From: Manihot esculenta
Taxonomy: Eukaryota; Streptophyta; Magnoliopsida; Malpighiales; Euphorbiaceae
Direction: 5' to 3'
Length of the DNA: 64,000 nucleotides
Assembly: GCF_001659605.2 (NCBI RefSeq)
Contig: NC_035161.2
Coordinates: 4,668,265-4,732,264 of the forward strand
Positions 33,884 through 45,686 of this stretch are shown here, piece after piece. The notes beneath the pieces were generated by a model. The model was given only the letters and a program-made list of their open reading frames with translations. It was not told where the DNA came from and searched no databases. The position numbers were made by a program, and so were the translations under genes. Positions within the stretch are counted from its first letter, which is position 1, and each line of letters opens with the position of its first letter.

Positions 33884-36009
33884 TGTAATACCCGGCTCGA
33901 GTCCAGCCTCGGAATTCCTATCGTTTGGTGGAATCTCGGGTGTCGAAACCCTCGAGAAGGGTAAGACCTATGTTTTCATGAGTGTTTTTAAGAGTTTTGA
34001 ATGTTTTCAAGTGTGAAAGGAAATGAGTTTTGAATGAAAGGCAATAAGGGAGAAATGCAAAGGTTCGGCCGCCGAAGGTCACTTTCGGCCGCCGAACATT
34101 GCATGGTTTCGGATTCACGTTCGGCTGCCGAAGGTGGTCTGGCCAGCCACCTATTTAAGGGCCAAAGGTCGGTGGAAGGAGGATATTTCTCCTCCACTTG
34201 CAGCCAGAGGTGAGTTCCAGCCTTTCCTAAGTTGACTTTCATGTTTTTCATGTTTTTCACCAAATCTTTCAAGGGTTTTAAGAGTTTTGGTGTGGTTTGA
34301 AGGTTTTGAGCAAAAGTAGCAAGTTTGGAAGTTTGGAGCTTTGGAAGATGTTTTCTTCATATCTCCACATTAGGATCACTTGATCTCTTGTTTGGAAGAG
34401 GTAAGTCAAGATCCAGAACCTCTTTTGCTGATTTTTGAAGGTTTTATGGGCGTTGTATGGATAGTATGCATGAATAGGGTTTTGGTTGAGGTTTTGCATG
34501 CTTTTGTGTTTCAGCATGTTTAAGTGTTGTTTGCTTGGTTTCTTGAGCTTATAAGTGAGTTTTAGGCCTTTTTATGCCTATTTTATGGTATGTGCTAGTT
34601 GGGAGTAGTTGATATGCATGTTGGGTAAGTTTTGTGTTGAGTTTGCATGAAACAGAGCAGGGTTCTGCCCAGCGGGCAAAACTAGGTTCGGCCGCCGAAC
34701 CCCTTGTGGAGGCAGTTTCGGCTGCCAAAGCTTGTCCCCGAAACTTGGGACTTTCGTCTCTGGAGGCAAGGTTCGGCCGCCGAAGGTGCCGCCGAAGGTT
34801 GAGTTTCGTCTCTGTATGAGACTTTCGGCTGCCGAAGGTGCCGCCGAACATGCATGAGTTTCGTCTCTGGAGAGGGGTTTCGGCCACCGAACCTGCCGCC
34901 GAACCTGCTGCCGAACATGCCCTGTCCAGCTTTCTTTTGCATGTTTTATGTGATTGTTTGAGGATCGTTTAGAGGGTTTTTGGGGAGTTCCGTAGAAATG
35001 TTCTTGAGTTAGTTTGGTCCCTCATTTGAGTCCACCTATGTAGGAACGGACCAGAGGAACCCCAGAGAGCAGCAGTGAGCACTGTTTCAGAACCTGCAGA
35101 GTTAGGACAGAGTCAGCCAGAGGTGAGTGGAACTTCTCTTTCCAGAACTCAACTATTTTGAGCATATGTCATGCATCATAAGATTATAGTAGGATGTTTG
35201 CATTAGTTGCACGAAGTTGACGCATTGCATATACGATGTGTATGAGACTGTGGATAGACCAAGGCGACTCCAATAGCCCAAACTCTGTTATAAGACCTGG
35301 CCGGGCCAGGCAGCCATCTGTAGGTAAGACCTGACTAGATCAGGCAGCAGAGATAGTAAGACCTGGCTGGGCCAGGCAGGCAGAGTGGTAAGACCTGGCC
35401 GGGCCAGGCAGATTGAGGTTGTAAGACCTGGCTAGGCCAGGCATCCTTTGAGTGGGATTGTTGGTGGTCATGTCTGATCCCTGAGATGATGTGCTGTAGT
35501 GCATTCCATGAGATCATGTTTTCAACTTATGGTTTATATAGTTCTGCTCATTGGGCTTGTATAGCTCATCCCTCTCCCCTATCCCCCAGGGTTGCAGGTT
35601 CAGAGGCCAAAGGGAGGCCAGCAGGGTTTGCTAGAAGCAAAGTTATGTAATAGCTAGTGTGGACATGTACATGTAAAGAGATAATGTAGAGTGTATAGTG
35701 TTGTGCTTGCCTTCTAAGAGTTGTAATCCCTTGTTGTAGTCACATGATCAGTTGATGTATGTTTTCTTTTATTGTTATGAATATGAGAAAACCAGGCTTA
35801 ACATTATGAGTTGATAGATCAGAAATAGTGCATGCACAGGTTAAGCTCTGGAGGAAAGAAAAGTTTGTTATGGTTTGACAGAAAATGTATGATCATGTAT
35901 GGGATTTCACAGGTATACAGGCAGTATAGCAGGCTTACTACGGGTCCCGGTGACCTTAAGTCGATCTGGATCCTAGTGCCGATAGCAGTTCGGTTTCCGA
36001 GCTGTTACA
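33884..36009 (+). repeat. Element D 5' LTR (2,126 bp)
   Basis: TG...CA ends, TATA-like TATTTAA at 34152-34158. Near-palindrome clusters at about 34065-34130 and 34685-34915. Splice-like donors at 34210, 34401 and 35123; acceptor-like sites at 35042 and 35588. The hairpin array is at 35290-35442. Confidence 0.93.
35290..35442. repeat. Tandem hairpin array in D 5' LTR (five units)
   Basis: Five units of the form TAAGACCTGGCC.GGCCAGGCAG, each a strong inverted repeat (CCTGGCC/GGCCAGG), separated by short variable bases. Same relative place as the arrays of the other elements but unrelated in sequence. The 3' LTR copy is at 42674-42830. Confidence 0.88.
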
Positions 36010-36012
36010 GAT

Positions 36013-36025
36013 TGGTATCAGAGCC
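36013..36025 (+). other. Primer-binding site of element D
   Basis: TGGTATCAGAGCC three bases after the LTR end. Confidence 0.93.
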
Positions 36026-36229
36026 CTAGGTTCACATGGTCGGACCTATATAGCTAGAGTTGGGCTCATAGAGGTTTAGTGGGTCAAGCACAATAGCACA
36101 ATAGGAAAACATGTCCACTAGGATAGGATGTTAGTCCTGTCTATTTGCTGATGATGTGCAATGCCATAATGCATGTATTGTGTGTTGCTTATGTGCTATG
36201 TTATGTGTTGTTTGCCAGAAAGAGTTAAG

Positions 36230-39200
36230 ATGCGAGGAACTCGTCGATCCGCGAGATTGACTGGAGTCCCACCTGAAAGTGAGGGTACAGCTGCTCATCC
36301 TCCTGCATTGCCAAGGGCAAGGACTCACAGGTCAAGCAGGGAGGGAACGTCAAGAGACCCTAGAAGGTCTTCTGATGAGAGCAGAAGAGGAATAGGCAGA
36401 GGGGGAAGGTCAGAAGAAGAGAGAGTTGCTATGGAGGAGGATCAGAGTAGAGATGTAAGTATGGGTATAGGAAGGTTAGAAGAAGGTATGGGGGAGTCCC
36501 AGGGAGGCGCACAGGCCTCGGGGTTTGGCTATCCACCCTTTCCACAGGGCCCAGGGTATCCGATGGGAGGCACGTCGGATTACTCCAGCTTTGCCCCATA
36601 TCCACCCTACATGCCCTATATGCCCTATCCTTCCTTTTATCCACCATATCACATGTATCCACCCCCACCTTTTCATCCAAGTTCAGCATCGCCTGAATCC
36701 AGAGAAACAGTACCTCCACCACCACCACCTGAACCAGTAGCCCCTGTTGTTGGCGCACAACCCAGTTCTTCAGGGGGAAATAAGGTGAAGATGACGGAGT
36801 AATTAAAGTTGGATGCTCCTAAATTCAATACGGGAGATGATCCCTTTAAGTATCTCAGTGCAGTCAGAATGATCACAAGTGAGTTGGGAGCAGATGACAG
36901 TAGAGCCATTGAGATGGCAGGGTTCACATTAAAATGTAAGAAAGCCAGAGAATGGTTCAAGAACTATGTGGACCCTAGAATAGACAGTATGACATGGGAA
37001 GAGTTCGCCAACGAATTTGATGGGTGGGCTTTCCCTGACAGTTCTAGGGAGCTAAAGGTTGTGGAGTTTGAGCAGTTGAGACAGACGGAGGAGATGAGCG
37101 TTGATGAGTATACAGATAAGTTCTTGGAATTGTTACCATACGTGGGTCAGGCGTATGATACGGATCAGAAAAAGGCAAAGAGATATGCCACGAGGCTTCA
37201 CCCCAGGTATTTCTCCTTGACTCTCCATGCGGAGAAGGAGAGTTTCCACTCCATTGTGGATGCTACGAGAAAGATGGAGGCCAGTGCCATAAGTCAGGGT
37301 GTAGTCAAGCAATGAAAGGCACAGTCTTCTGGTGCTAAACTAGGTTCCTCCTCACAGAATACGGCAAGTGCAAGCAAAAAGAGATGGGATAAATTCAGAG
37401 GAAAGAGAGGCAAGGTCTGGAACAGAATTAAGACGAGTCTAGGCATGAGTAGTGGCTCCAGCTCCGGCACAGATCTTCCAGTTTGCAATAGGTGTGGGAG
37501 ACCGCACAGAGGAGCTTGTTTGTTGGGATCTACAGCCTACAATAGATGTGGGCAGGAGGGACATTATGCACGAGAATGTCCTCAGGCGACTTTGGTTGCA
37601 CCATCCCAGCAGATGATTGCAGGTAGTGTTGTACAGTCAGCAGCTTCAGCCCATCCACCAAGCAGTGGCAGAGGTAGAGGAAGAGGGGCAGCCTCTTCAT
37701 CAGGGATGGGTTCCCGAGGTGCAGGTCCGTCAGCTCCAGCACGGATTTTCACCATGACGCAACAGGAGGCAGACACTTCGAACACAGTGGTGTCAGGTAA
37801 TCTCATCATTGGGTGTTCTGAGGTGTATGCTTTGATGGACCCCGGTGCTTCTCACTCTTTCATTTCTTCTAGAGCCGTAGAGAGATTGGGGTTGATCGTA
37901 TTCGAGTTAGAGTGTCCTCTCTGGATCAGTGGACCTAGATGTGACCCATCATTGGCAGAGTCAGTCTGTCAGTTCAGTCCAGTGTTTATCAAGGATAGAT
38001 GCCTTCCAGCTGACCTTGTGGTTCTAGAGTTGACAGATTTTGATGTCATTCTAGGGATGGATTGGTTATCTACCTATAGTGCTACCTTGCACTGCAGGGA
38101 CAAGGTAGTGAGTCTCAAAGACCAGGATGGGTCAGAGTGTGTCTTCAGAGGAGACAGGAGAGGGACATCTAGGGGTTTGATCTCAGCCCTCCAGGCTCGT
38201 AGGATGTTGAGGAAAGGTTGTCAGGGGTTCCTAGCTTATGTGAGAGAGCTAGACAGTCGGGTTAGGGAACCATCCTCAGTACCAGTTGTTAGAGAATTCT
38301 CAGATGTGTTTCCTGAAGAGCTTCCAGGACTACCACCTGTTAGGGAAATAGAGTTCGAGATAGAGTTGATGCCCAGTGCCAGACCGATCTCTACTCCTTC
38401 CTACAGGATGGCGCCAGCAGAGCTGAGAGAGTTGAAAGAGCAGTTACAGGATTTGGTAGCAAAAGGTTTCATCCGCCCGAGTACCTCCCCTTGGGGTGCT
38501 CCAGTGTTATTTGTCAGAAAGAAGGATGGACCACTTAGACTTTGTGTCGACTACAGACAGTTGAACAAAGTCACTATCAAAAACAAGTATCCTTTACCCA
38601 GGATCGATGATCTATTCGACCAACTGGCAGGAGCAGGTTGTTTTTCTAAGATAGATCTGAGATCCGGATACCACCAGTTGAAGATCAGAGAAGGCGATGT
38701 GTCCAAGACTGCTTTCCGAACCAGATATGGGCATTATGAGTTCCTAGTGATGCCGTTCGGGTTGACTAATGCCCCTGCAGCATTCATGGATCTCATGAAT
38801 AAAGTTTTCAGGGAGTACTTGGATCGTTTTGTGATCGTCTTTATAGATGATATCTTGGTGTACTCCAGGAATGCGGAGGAGCATGCCCAGCATCTGAGGG
38901 TAGTTTTGCAAACGTTGAGAGAGCATGGCTTGTATGCCAAGTTTTCCAAGTGCGAGTTCTGGCTAAGGAGCATTGCCTTTTTGGGACATGTCGTCTCAGA
39001 GGAAGGAATAACAGTAGATCCCAAGAAGGTAGAGGCAGTAGCCAATTGGCCTACACCCACGACAGTGACAGAGATCAAGAGTTTTCTGGGTTTGGCAGGC
39101 TACTATCGGAGGTTCGTTCAGGACTTTTCGAAGATAGCTGCTCCTATGACCAAACTGACCAGGAAGAATCAGAAGTTCGTATGGTTAGAGGATTGTGATG

Positions 39201-41182
39201 CGAGTTTTGAAGAGTTGAAGAGACGATTGACTTCAGCCCCGGTGTTAGCTCTGCCGATCAGTGATGAAGATTTCACAGTGTTCTGTGATGCATCCCGAGT
39301 GGGATTAGGTTGTGTGTTAATGCAGAATGATAAAGTGATAGCTTATGCTTCTAGACAGCTGAAGAAGCACGAGCTGAATTACCCGACACACGATCTGGAG
39401 ATGGCAGCTGTTATCTTTGCACTTAAGATGTGGAGGCATTACCTCTATGGGGTAAAGTGTGAGATCTATACGGATCATAAGAGCCTGCAGCACATCTTGA
39501 GTCAGAGAGAGTTAAACTTGAGGCAGAGACGGTGGGTAGAATTGCTCAGTGATTATGATTGTAAGATCCAATATCATCCGGTTAAGGCTAATGTTGTAGC
39601 TGATGCCTTAAGCCTGAAGTCACTTGGTAGTTTATCCCACATTGCAGTAGAGAGAAGACCGGTGGTGAAGGACTTTTACAGACTCATGAATGAAGGGCTA
39701 CAGTTGCAGTTATCTGGTACAGGTGCTTTGATTGCACAGATGAGAGTTGCACCAGTGTTTCTAGAGCAAGTGGCTCTGAAACAGCACGAAGATCCTGAGT
39801 TAGTGAAGATTGCCAGGACTGTTCAGTCTGGCAACAGTGCAGAGTTCAGATTTGACAGGGAGGGGATTCTTCGTCACGGTAAGAGATTATGTGTACCAGA
39901 TGATAGAAGTTTGAAGGAAGACATTATGAGGGAAGCTCATAGTGCGAGGTATAGCGTTCACCCTGGAGCCACCAAGATGTATCAAGACTTGAGAAGGGTG
40001 TATTGGTTTCCAGCGATGAAGAGGGAAGTGGCACAGTTTGTGTCAGCCTGCGAGACATGTCAAAGGGTGAAGCTAGAACACCAGAAGCCGGCTGGAATGC
40101 TTAACCCACTGCCGATTCCAGAGTGGAAATGGGAGAACATCGCTATGGATTTTGTAGTGGGGTTACCGGCGACGTCCAACAGGCTAGACTCCATATGGGT
40201 GATTGTGGACAGACTGACGAAATCTGCTCACTTCATTCCAGTTAGGAGTAATTATTCTGTGGACAAATTGGCGCAGGTCTATGTAGAAGAGATAGTCAAG
40301 CTGCATGGAGTTCCAGTGTCAATAGTATCAGATAGAGGACCGCAGTTCACCTCCAGATTTTGGCGGAGTCTGCAAGCTGCTATGGGTACAAGATTGGATT
40401 TCAGCACTGCTTTCCATCCACAGACAGACGGTCAGTCCGAGAGGACCATCCAGACCATAGAAGATATGCTGAGAATGTGTGTGTTAGACTTTGGCGGTTC
40501 TTGGAGGCAGCATCTACCTCTGGTGGAGTTTGCCTACAACAACAGCCATCATGCTAGCATAGGGATGGCTCCTTATGAAGCTCTGTATGGGAGGAAGTGC
40601 AGAACACCTGTGTGCTGGGAAGAGGTAGGAGAGAAGGCTCTTGCAGGGCCAGAGTTAGTTGAGATTACCAGCAAGTTAGTGCCTGTGATCAGAGAGAGGA
40701 TCAGAACAGCTGTAAGCAGGCAAAAAAGCTATGCAGACATCCATAGGAAGCAGATAGAGTTCCAGGAGGGGGATATGGTATTGCTAAAGGTGTCTCCAAT
40801 GAAGGGAGTGGTTCGCTTTGGCAAGAAGGGTAAATTGGCTCCACGGTACATAGGTCCCTTTGAGATCTTGCAGAAGATCGGGCCTGTGTCGTATAAGCTG
40901 GATTTACATGCATCGATGGAACAAATTCACCCGGTATTTCATGTTTCTATGTTGAGAAAGTTTGTATCAGATCCAGACAAGGTTCTTAGTGAGCCTGAGG
41001 TGGAAATCTTAAGCGATCTCACCTATGTAGAGCAGCCAGTGCGGATCATTGACACCCAGATTTGAAAGCTGAGAAACAAGGAGATACCAATGGTGAAAGT
41101 CCTGTGGAACCACCATAACCTAGAAGAGTGCACCTGGGAGACACGGGAGTTGATGCTCCAGCAATATCCATATCTGTTTTAA
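36230..41182 (+). pseudogene. gag-pol: Element D gag-pol polyprotein with three in-frame stops
   Basis: One frame of 1,650 codons from ATG 36230 ([12 protein letters not shown]), with TAA at 36800-36802 (gag, before the capsid core), TGA at 37313-37315 (gag linker) and TGA at 41063-41065 (near the C-terminus). No frameshift is seen. Domains are readable throughout: Pro/Tyr-rich gag, gag core, a zinc knuckle where the usual first Cys is replaced ([14 protein letters not shown]; relatives have CFRCGQEGH), protease [16 protein letters not shown], RNase H, integrase DRGPQFTS and SERTIQT, and the chromodomain-like tail. An RNase H-linker motif reads DALSLKS where others have DALSRKS. Gag differs most from the other copies, in line with a separate subfamily. 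Confidence 0.93.
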
Positions 41183-41236
41183 GGTTAGGTTTTCCCCTTG
41201 TTATGTGTATATGTGTTACATGTGTTGTTATTTGAG

Positions 41237-41273
41237 GAACATTCGGGGACGAATGGTCTTAAGGGGGGAAGAA
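41237..41273 (+). other. Stem-loop and polypurine tract of element D
   Basis: Arms GAACATTCG and CGAATGGTC (one mismatch) around GGGA, then the polypurine tract AAGGGGGGAAGAA directly before the 3' LTR. Confidence 0.87.
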
Positions 41274-43394
41274 TGTAATACCCGGCTCGAGTCCGGCCTC
41301 GGAATTCCTGTCGTTTGGTGGAATCTCAGGTGTCGGAACCCTCGAGAAGGGTAAGACCTATGTTTTCATGAGTGTTTTTAAGAGTTTTGAATGTTTTCAA
41401 GTGTGAAAGGAAATGAGTTTTGAATGAAAGGCAACAAGGGAGAAATGCAAAGGTTCGGCCGCCGAAGGTCACTTTCGGCTGCCGAACATTGCATGGTTTC
41501 GGATTCACGTTCGGCTACCGAAGGTGGTCTGGCCAGCCACCTATTTAAGGGCCAAAGGTTGGTGGAAGGAGGATATTTCTCCTCCACTTGCAGCCAGAGG
41601 TGAGTTCCAGCCTTTCCTAAGTTGACTTTCATGTTTTTCATGTTTTTCACCAAATCTTTCAAGGGTTTTAAGAGTTTTGGTGTGGTTTGAAGGTTTTGAG
41701 CAAAAGTAGCAAGTTTGGAAGTTTGGAGCTTTGGAAGAGGTTTTCTTCATATCTCCACGTTAGGATCACTTGATCTCTTGTTTGGAAGAGGTAAGTCAAG
41801 ATCCAGAACCTCTTTTGCTGATTTTTGAAGGTTTTATGGGAGTTGTATGGATAGTATGCATGAATAGGGTTTTGGTTGAGGTTTTGCATGCTTTTGTGTT
41901 TCAGCATGTTTAAGTGTTGTTTGCTTGGTTTCTTGAGCTTATAAGTGAGTTTTAGGCCTTTTTATGCCTATTTTATGGTATGTGCTAGTTGGGAGTAGTT
42001 GATATGCATGTTGGGTAAGTTTTGTGTTGAGTTTGCATGAAACAGAGCAGGGTTCTGCCCAGCGGGCAAAACTAGGTTCGGCCGCCGAAGGAAGGTTCGG
42101 CCGCCGAACCCCTTGTGGAGGCAATTTCGGCTGCCAAAGCTTGCCCCCGAAACTTGGGACTTTCGTCTCTGGAGGCAAGGTTCGGCCGCCGAAGGTTGAG
42201 TTTCGTCTCTGGATGAGACTTTCGGCTGCCGAAGGTGCCGCCGAACATGCATGAGTTTCGTCTCTGGAGAGGGGTTTCGGCCGCCGAACCTGCCGCCGAA
42301 CATGCCCTGTCCAGCTTTCTTTTGCATGTTTTATATGATTGTTTGAGGATCGTTTAGAGGGTTTTTGGGGAGTTCCGTAGAAATGTTCTTGAGTTAGTTT
42401 GGTCCCTCATTTGAGTCCACCTGTGTAGGAACGGACCAGAGGAACCCCAGAGAGCAGCAGTGAGCACTGTTTCAGAACCTGCAGAGTTAGGACAGAGTCA
42501 GCCAGAGGTGAGTGGAACTTCTCTTTCCAGAACTCAACTATTTTGAGCATATGTCATGCATCATAAGATTATAGTAGGATGTTTGCATTAGTTGCACGAA
42601 GTTGACGCATTGCATATACGATGTGTATGAGACTGTGGATAGACCAAGGCGACTCCAATAGCCCAAACTCTGTTATAAGACCTGGCTAGGCCAGGCAGCC
42701 ATCTGTAGGTAAGACCTGACTAGATCAGGCAGCAGAGATAGTAAGACCTGGCTGGGCCAGGCAGGCAGAGTGGTAAGACCTGGCCGGGCCAGGCAGATTG
42801 AGGTTGTAAGACCTGGCTAGGCCATGCATCCTTTGAGTGGGATTGTTGGTGGTCATGTCTGATCCCTGAGATGATGTGCTGTAGTGCATTCCATGAGATC
42901 ATGTTTTCAACTTATGGTTTATATAGTTCTGCTCATTGGGCTTGTATAGCTCATCCCTCTCCCCTATCCCCCAGGGTTGCAGGTTCAGAGGTCAGAGGGA
43001 GGCCAGCAGGGTTTGCTAGAAGCAAAGTTATGTAATAGCTAGTGTGGACATGTACATGTAAAGAGATAATGTAGAGTGTATAGTGTTGTGCTTGCCTTCT
43101 AAGAGTTGTAATCCCTTGTTGTAGTCACATGATCAGTTGATGTATGTTTTCTTTTATTGTTATGAATATGAGAAAACCAGGCTTAACATTATGAGTTGAT
43201 AGATCAGAAATAGTGCATGCACAGGTTAAGCTCTGGAGGAAAGAAAAGTTTGTTATGGTTTGACAGAAAATGTATGATCATGTATGGGATTTCACAGGTA
43301 TACAGACAGTATAGCAGGCTTACTACAGGTCCCGGCGACCTTAAGTCGATCTGGATCCTAGTGCCAATAGCAATTCGATTTCCGGGCTGTTACA
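41274..43394 (+). repeat. Element D 3' LTR (2,121 bp)
   Basis: Matches the 5' LTR. It differs by scattered transitions and by gain and loss of near-palindrome units around 42075-42300. TATA-like TATTTAA at 41542-41548. Confidence 0.93.
42674..42830. repeat. Tandem hairpin array in D 3' LTR
   Basis: Five CCTGGC...GCCAGG units, matching the 5' array; the first and last units carry base changes (the last ends GCCATGCA). Confidence 0.88.
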
Positions 43395-43399
43395 CACAT
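43395..43399. repeat. TSD CACAT, right copy (element D)
   Basis: Second copy of the D target duplication. Confidence 0.92.
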
Positions 43400-45437
43400 G
43401 AGCCAAATACCCCTGACATCCCTTCCTAAGCAACCTACGAGCCTGAAGAGCTGATATCAGACCTCTAGGTGTACCCCTCCTGTCTCCCCTGAAGACAACC
43501 TCTGACACATCCTGACTTCTGAACCTGACTACCTTGTCCCTGCAGTCCAAGGTAGCACCATGGGTAGATAACCAGTCCATCCCTAGAATGACGTCAAAAT
43601 CTGTCAAGTCTAGAACCACAAGGTCGGCGGACAAGCATCTTCCCTCAACAAACACAGGACTACACTGGCAGACTGACTCTGCCACTGATGGATCACACTT
43701 GGGTCCACTGACCCAGAGAGGACACTCTAACTCAGAGATCATCAACCCTAACCTCTGGATGGCTCTCGGTGCAATAAAAGAATGAGATGTGCCCGGGTCC
43801 ATCAAAGCATACACATCTGAACAACCAATGACTAAATTACCTGCCACCACGGTGTTAGATGCATCTGCCTCCTGTTGAGTCATTGTGAAGATCCGTGCTG
43901 GAGCTGATGGACCTTCACCTCTGAAACCCGCTGAAGAAGAGGCTGCCCCTCTCCCTCTGCCTCTGCCACTGGCCTGAGTCATGGCTGGAGCTGCTGGCTG
44001 CGCTACACTGCCTGAAGCTGTCTGCTGGGACTGAGCCATCGGGACTGCTCTTGGACATTCTCGAGACATATGCCCCTCCTAACCACATCTGTAACAGGCC
44101 GTCGTCCCAAACCGACATACTCCCCTGTATGGCTTACCACACCTTGCACAAACTGCATTATCTGCACCAGAGCTTGAGCCACTCCCTAGTCCCAGACTGG
44201 ACTTGACCTTATTCCAAAACTTGTTCTTCTTAGACTTCCTGGGACCTCTGTCCCACTTCTTGCTACCTGACGTTGCTGCACTCATTGAAGAAGAGCCTGG
44301 GGTCTTAGAACCAGAAGGTTGTGCCACTGACTGTTTAACTGTCCCCTGAACGATGGCACTGGCCTCCATTTTCCGGGCCATATCCACTATGGCATGGAAG
44401 TTCTCCCTATCTGCTGACTGGATCAAGGAGGAATATCTGGAGTGGAGTTTCATGATATACCTCCTTGACCTTTTCTGGTCTGAGTCAAGACTCTGCCCTG
44501 CAAATGGCAATAGTTCCAAGAATCTGTCTGTGAACTCCTCTACACTCATATCATCGGTCTGTCTCAACTGCTCAAACTCTATCATCTTCAGCTCCCTTGA
44601 ACTATCTGGGAAAGCCCATCCTGCAAACTCGTTTGCAAACTCCTCCCAAGACATGCTATCCACTTTCGGGTTCACATAATTCTTGAACCACTCTCGTGCC
44701 TTCTTGCACTTAAATGTGAACCCAGCCATCTGAATGGCTCTACTATCATCAGCCCCAATCTCATCTGTGATCACCTTGACCCTCTCGAGATACACAAACG
44801 GGTCATCCCCTTTTTCATACTGGGGAGCACCCAACTTCATGTAGTCGGTCATCTTGACCTTACTCCCACTGGCTGAGCTAGGTCTAGAAGGTTGAGCAAC
44901 TGGGGCTGCTGGTTCTGCTGGAGGAGGTGGTGCAACATTTTCTGAGGTAGGGTTTGCTGGATTTGGATAGTAAGGTGGGGGTGGATACATTGGGTATTGT
45001 GAATATGGTGGATAATAAGGTGGGTATGGCATCTGTGTGGGATAAGGGCTAAAGCTATGGTAATCCGATGTGCCTCCCATCGAATACCCAGGGTTTTGTG
45101 AGAAGGGTGGGTAGTAAGGTGGCTGAACAAATCCCGAGGCCTGAGTGCCTCCTTGGGATTCTCCCATTCCCTCTTCTGACATGCTAACTCCCAAACTGCC
45201 ATCCCTCCTCTGCTCTACATCCATATCATCCCCCATGTCCTCTGACGCTCCTCCCTGAACTGTTCCTCTGACTGATCTGCTTCTACCCAGATCCAAAGAC
45301 CTTCTAGGGTCTCTTACTGCTCTTTCTCTGCTAGACCTACTAGACATTGCCCTAGGCAATGCTGGAGGACGGGCGCTTGTGCCCTCATCCTCAGGTGGTA
45401 CTCCAGTCAATCTTGCCGATTGACGAGTTCCTCTCAT
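43395..45437 (-). pseudogene. gag: Element C gag and protease (broken)
   Basis: Minus strand from ATG 45437 (MRGTRQSARLTG). The Pro/Tyr-rich region, gag core ([12 protein letters not shown]) and basic linker are open. A TAG at 44081-44079 replaces the Gln of the zinc knuckle (CYRCGQEGH in relatives). Beyond it, the rest of the knuckle and the protease (LMDPGTSHSF, with Thr for Ala after Gly) are open to the D insertion at 43395. The gag leader lacks the short segment with the TTTTTCAG acceptor-like site that B, D and E have before the ATG. Confidence 0.92.
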
Positions 45438-45670
45438 ACATATCATAAACATTAGCTTCATATGGTTCATGTGGGCACACATGAACCTGCATCACATACA
45501 TATCATTCATATCATAGCATTAATGCACATGTATATAATCATGGCATTTCACATCATCATACAAGACAGGACTCCTCATCCTATCCTAGTGGACATGACC
45601 TTTCCTATTGTGCTTGACCTTCTATAACATCTATGAGCCCGACACTCTAGGTCCGACCATATGAACCTAG

Positions 45671-45683
45671 GGCTCTGATACCA
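45671..45683 (-). other. Primer-binding site of element C
   Basis: The reverse complement reads TGGTATCAGAGCC, three bases inside the LTR edge. Confidence 0.92.
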
Positions 45684-45686
45684 TTC

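Larger units (their letters stand above)
33884..43394 (+). mobile_element. Element D: full-length Tekay-type chromovirus of a second subfamily (9,511 bp)
   Basis: LTRs of 2,126 and 2,121 bp, PBS, gag-pol with three stops, polypurine tract, and CACAT duplications. The LTRs start TGTAATACCCGGCTCGAG rather than ...CTAGAC and share only patches with B, C and E. The LTR pair differs at roughly 1% of sites plus small unit-number changes in the near-palindrome cluster. Inserted in C between protease and RT. Confidence 0.94.

Noticed and set aside
35290..35442. CRISPR-like array of five repeats with short spacers
   Set aside because: A plant LTR context, spacers of only a few bases to about 10 bases, and the same array in the other LTR; this is an LTR tandem repeat.
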